From: Mycobacterium syngnathidarum
GTDB taxonomy: Bacteria; Actinomycetota; Actinomycetes; Mycobacteriales; Mycobacteriaceae
Length of the DNA: 64,000 nt
Direction of reading: 5' to 3'
Assembly: GCF_001942625.1 (NCBI RefSeq)
Contig: NZ_MLCL01000062.1
Location: forward strand, 388,192-452,191
Within the stretch, counting starts at the first letter, position 1. Each line of letters starts with the position of its first letter. Of this stretch, positions 63,234-64,000 are shown one piece after another. The notes beneath the pieces were generated by a model. That model had not been told where the DNA came from, did no database searches, and worked only from the letters and a program-made list of their open reading frames with translations. Both the position numbers and the translations under genes were made by a program.

Positions 63234-63268
63234 ATCCGGTCGCCGCTAACAAGCAGCGGCGACCGGAT
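63234..63268 (-). terminator. Strong rho-independent terminator reading leftwards
   Basis: ATCCGGTCGCCGCT (63234-63247) and AGCGGCGACCGGAT (63255-63268) form a perfect 14-bp stem with a 7-nt loop; on the minus strand the stem is followed by TTTTC. It would end a minus-strand transcript coming from the right of 63268, but no supported gene lies there, so it may shield the AraC promoter or be a leftover. Confidence 0.8.
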
Positions 63269-63312
63269 CGCACGCCCACGACGCCTATTCGTATGACGCA
63301 CCGCGACAGTAA

Positions 63313-63591
63313 ATGACCGATGCTCCATCGCGCTTTCGGAATCCACCGGCGACTTTCCAGAAACTGATCACAAGGATGAGTGAGATGTTCATCCGCGGCA
63401 ACGACCGCCTGGCCAAGGCGCTCAGCGACCCGCCCGCCGCGCGCGGGTCGTCCGGGGAACATACTGCCCGTGATCGGCAGGACGCGTGCGTCCCCTCTTC
63501 CTGTCCACACTGTCCCATGACGGGCGGTACCGATCACAGAGGCGACATTCTGAGCAACGTGCAGCAGCATGCGCACGGTGCCAGTGCCTGA
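63313..63591 (+). other. Region 63131-63688 with no convincing gene; weak small frame
   Basis: Between the AraC start and the tRNA-Phe fragment lie about 560 nt. The best frame, 92 aa with a likelier start at ATG 63376 (MSEMFIRGNDRLAKALSDPP), has no recognisable domain, no good ribosome site and a short, low-complexity end. I treat it as not supported. A terminator at 63234 and another at 63655 are the only clear features of this stretch. Confidence 0.25.
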
Positions 63592-63654
63592 CGACCTGAT
63601 CGCGGCGTGTCACTCCGGGTCACATCGACAGCACCAGGAGGAGTGCCAGAAACG

Positions 63655-63680
63655 AGAAAAGCCACCCGTCACCAGGTGGT
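63655..63680 (-). terminator. Terminator downstream of the tRNA-Phe remnant
   Basis: GCCACC (63661-63666) and GGTGGT (63675-63680) form a 6-bp stem with one G-U pair; on the minus strand it is followed by TTTTCTC. It sits 8 nt beyond the 3' end of the tRNA-Phe piece, where the terminator of an intact tRNA gene would be, so it is probably the native tRNA terminator. Confidence 0.65.
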
Positions 63681-63688
63681 TCTCTAAG

Positions 63689-63730
63689 TGGCCAGGGCCG
63701 GGATCGAACCGGCGACCTTCCGCTTTTCAG
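63689..63730 (-). tRNA. Truncated tRNA-Phe (3' half), attachment-site remnant
   Basis: On the minus strand this reads from the anticodon loop CTGAAAA (anticodon GAA) through GCGG, the variable AAGGTC, the T arm GCCGGTTCGATCCCGGC and the acceptor strand CCTGGCCA. The 5' half (GGCCAGG acceptor, D arm and the 5' anticodon strand) is absent; the sequence diverges at 63731. A 42-nt tRNA 3' end next to foreign DNA is the usual mark of integration by a site-specific element. Confidence 0.82.
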
Positions 63731-63825
63731 TAGTGCGCTTGAGCATCGCCCCAGGTCGCGGGCCCGCATCCTGGAGCCTTGACCTGGGCTTTCCCCGCTC
63801 CGATCACGCCGGCCGGTGCGGCTTG

Positions 63826-63847
63826 TGTGTCACATCTGTGTCAGATC
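63826..63847 (+). repeat. Two adjacent 11-bp direct repeats
   Basis: TGTGTCACATC (63826-63836) followed by TGTGTCAGATC (63837-63847), one base different, within the foreign DNA 100 nt from the tRNA fragment. Spaced direct repeats beside a tRNA attachment core are typical of integrase arm-binding sites; that role is inference. Confidence 0.45.
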
Positions 63848-63874
63848 GCCCGCTCGGCCCACTCCCGCTCGCTC

Positions 63875-64000
63875 TGAACCACCCCGGGTTTGATGCACAC
63901 CTTCTTTCGAGGGAAGGTTGTTCGCATCATGCCGAAGAAGTACGACGAGGAGTTCAAGGCCCGGGCGGTGCGGTTGGTCACCGACCATCTCGAGGAGTAC
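63875..64000 (+). mobile_element. IS3-family insertion sequence, left end (cut by window)
   Basis: The left inverted repeat starts TGAACCACCCCGGGTTTGAT, a pattern of IS3-type elements with TG terminal bases and a CCCGGGTT core. A transposase gene starts 54 nt inside. The right end lies outside the window, so copy number, intactness and target duplication cannot be seen. It sits inside the foreign DNA adjoining the tRNA remnant. Confidence 0.75.
63929..64000 (+). CDS. IS3-family transposase OrfA, N-terminal fragment
   Basis: Only the first 24 residues are in the window: M-P-K-K-Y-D-E-E-F-K-A-R-A-V-R-L-V-T, the start of the helix-turn-helix (transposase 8/IS3 group) OrfA, which binds the inverted repeats. 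ATG 63929 is the start; GGGAAGG lies upstream. The rest of the gene, and the expected OrfB with the DDE catalytic core, are outside. Confidence 0.8.
   Translation, partial: MPKKYDEEFKARAVRLVTDHLEEY

Noticed and set aside
63172-63576. 134-aa minus-strand frame across the region before the tRNA remnant
   Set aside because: It contains the 14-bp terminator stem near its 3' end, has no recognisable domain and no ribosome site.
63661-63680. CACCAGGTGG near the tRNA remnant as a fourth copy of the 39-bp repeat
   Set aside because: Only the 10-bp centre resembles the repeat; the arms GCTGAAGATTGCGG and CCGCAATCTTC are absent, and it fits the tRNA terminator better.

Overview
The window reads as chromosomal DNA of a fast-growing Mycobacterium (Mycolicibacterium). 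GC is high, GTG starts are frequent, stop/start codons overlap by 4 nt again and again, and the gene order follows, with insertions and losses, the M. tuberculosis block Rv0889c-Rv0853c as I recall it: citA, a glyoxalase-fold gene, fprB, an AurF-like oxygenase, serC, sepH, DUF2537, TrmH, MarR, DUF2530, DUF3027, an MFS gene, DUF2771, cspB, YccF, moaA2-moaD2, rpfA, moaE2-mog-moaC2, Rv0863, Rv0862c, XPB, fadB-fadA, dapC, SRPBCC, far, pdc. PE/PPE genes known at this place in slow growers are absent. Names resting on this order are inference; the protein families are read from the translations.

Layout. 1-8 kb: the end of citrate synthase, a VOC protein, a compact ECF transporter operon (S, double ATPase, T, P-loop kinase), then on the minus strand a diiron oxygenase with ferredoxin/ferredoxin reductase FprB. 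8-20 kb: serC, sepH, an AbiEi/DUF559-like gene flanked by two copies of a 39-bp palindromic repeat, and conserved membrane, regulatory and RNA-modifying genes. 18.5-23 kb: molybdopterin genes in two blocks on either side of rpfA, which has a CRP-like site and a c-di-AMP (ydaO-type) riboswitch. 23-27.5 kb: the Rv0862c-like protein and the XPB helicase, with a third copy of the 39-bp repeat between them. 27.5-38.7 kb: an accessory stretch of oxidoreductases and regulators (P450, cupin, two-gene MFS/LysR overlap, SDR, F420/flavin proteins, a TetR/FAD monooxygenase pair with two matching operators, nitroreductase). 38.7-45 kb: fadB-fadA, Old Yellow Enzyme, dapC, WhiB. 45-54 kb: a lipoprotein/membrane pair, two universal stress proteins behind a DosR-like box, far and pdc, and an isolated Hcp-like protein. 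54-62 kb: exported and envelope proteins, including a DUF692 (MNIO) locus with a Cys/Gly-tailed membrane protein, an L,D-transpeptidase, a lipoprotein with 20-residue repeats and a C39-like protein. 62-64 kb: an AraC regulator, then the truncated 3' part of tRNA-Phe and the start of an IS3-type element, which mark the edge of an integrated element running off the right end.

The strongest candidate for a little-described system is 55443-57426: a membrane protein ending in a seven-cysteine Gly/Cys tail, an MNIO/DUF692 enzyme and a small partner, translationally coupled and so probably a peptide-modifying unit. Other points of note are the 39-bp palindromes flanking the DUF559-type gene, a shared CGAGTAG...TACTC operator-like motif upstream of two unrelated loci, the orphan Hcp-like gene, and the tRNA-Phe attachment remnant.
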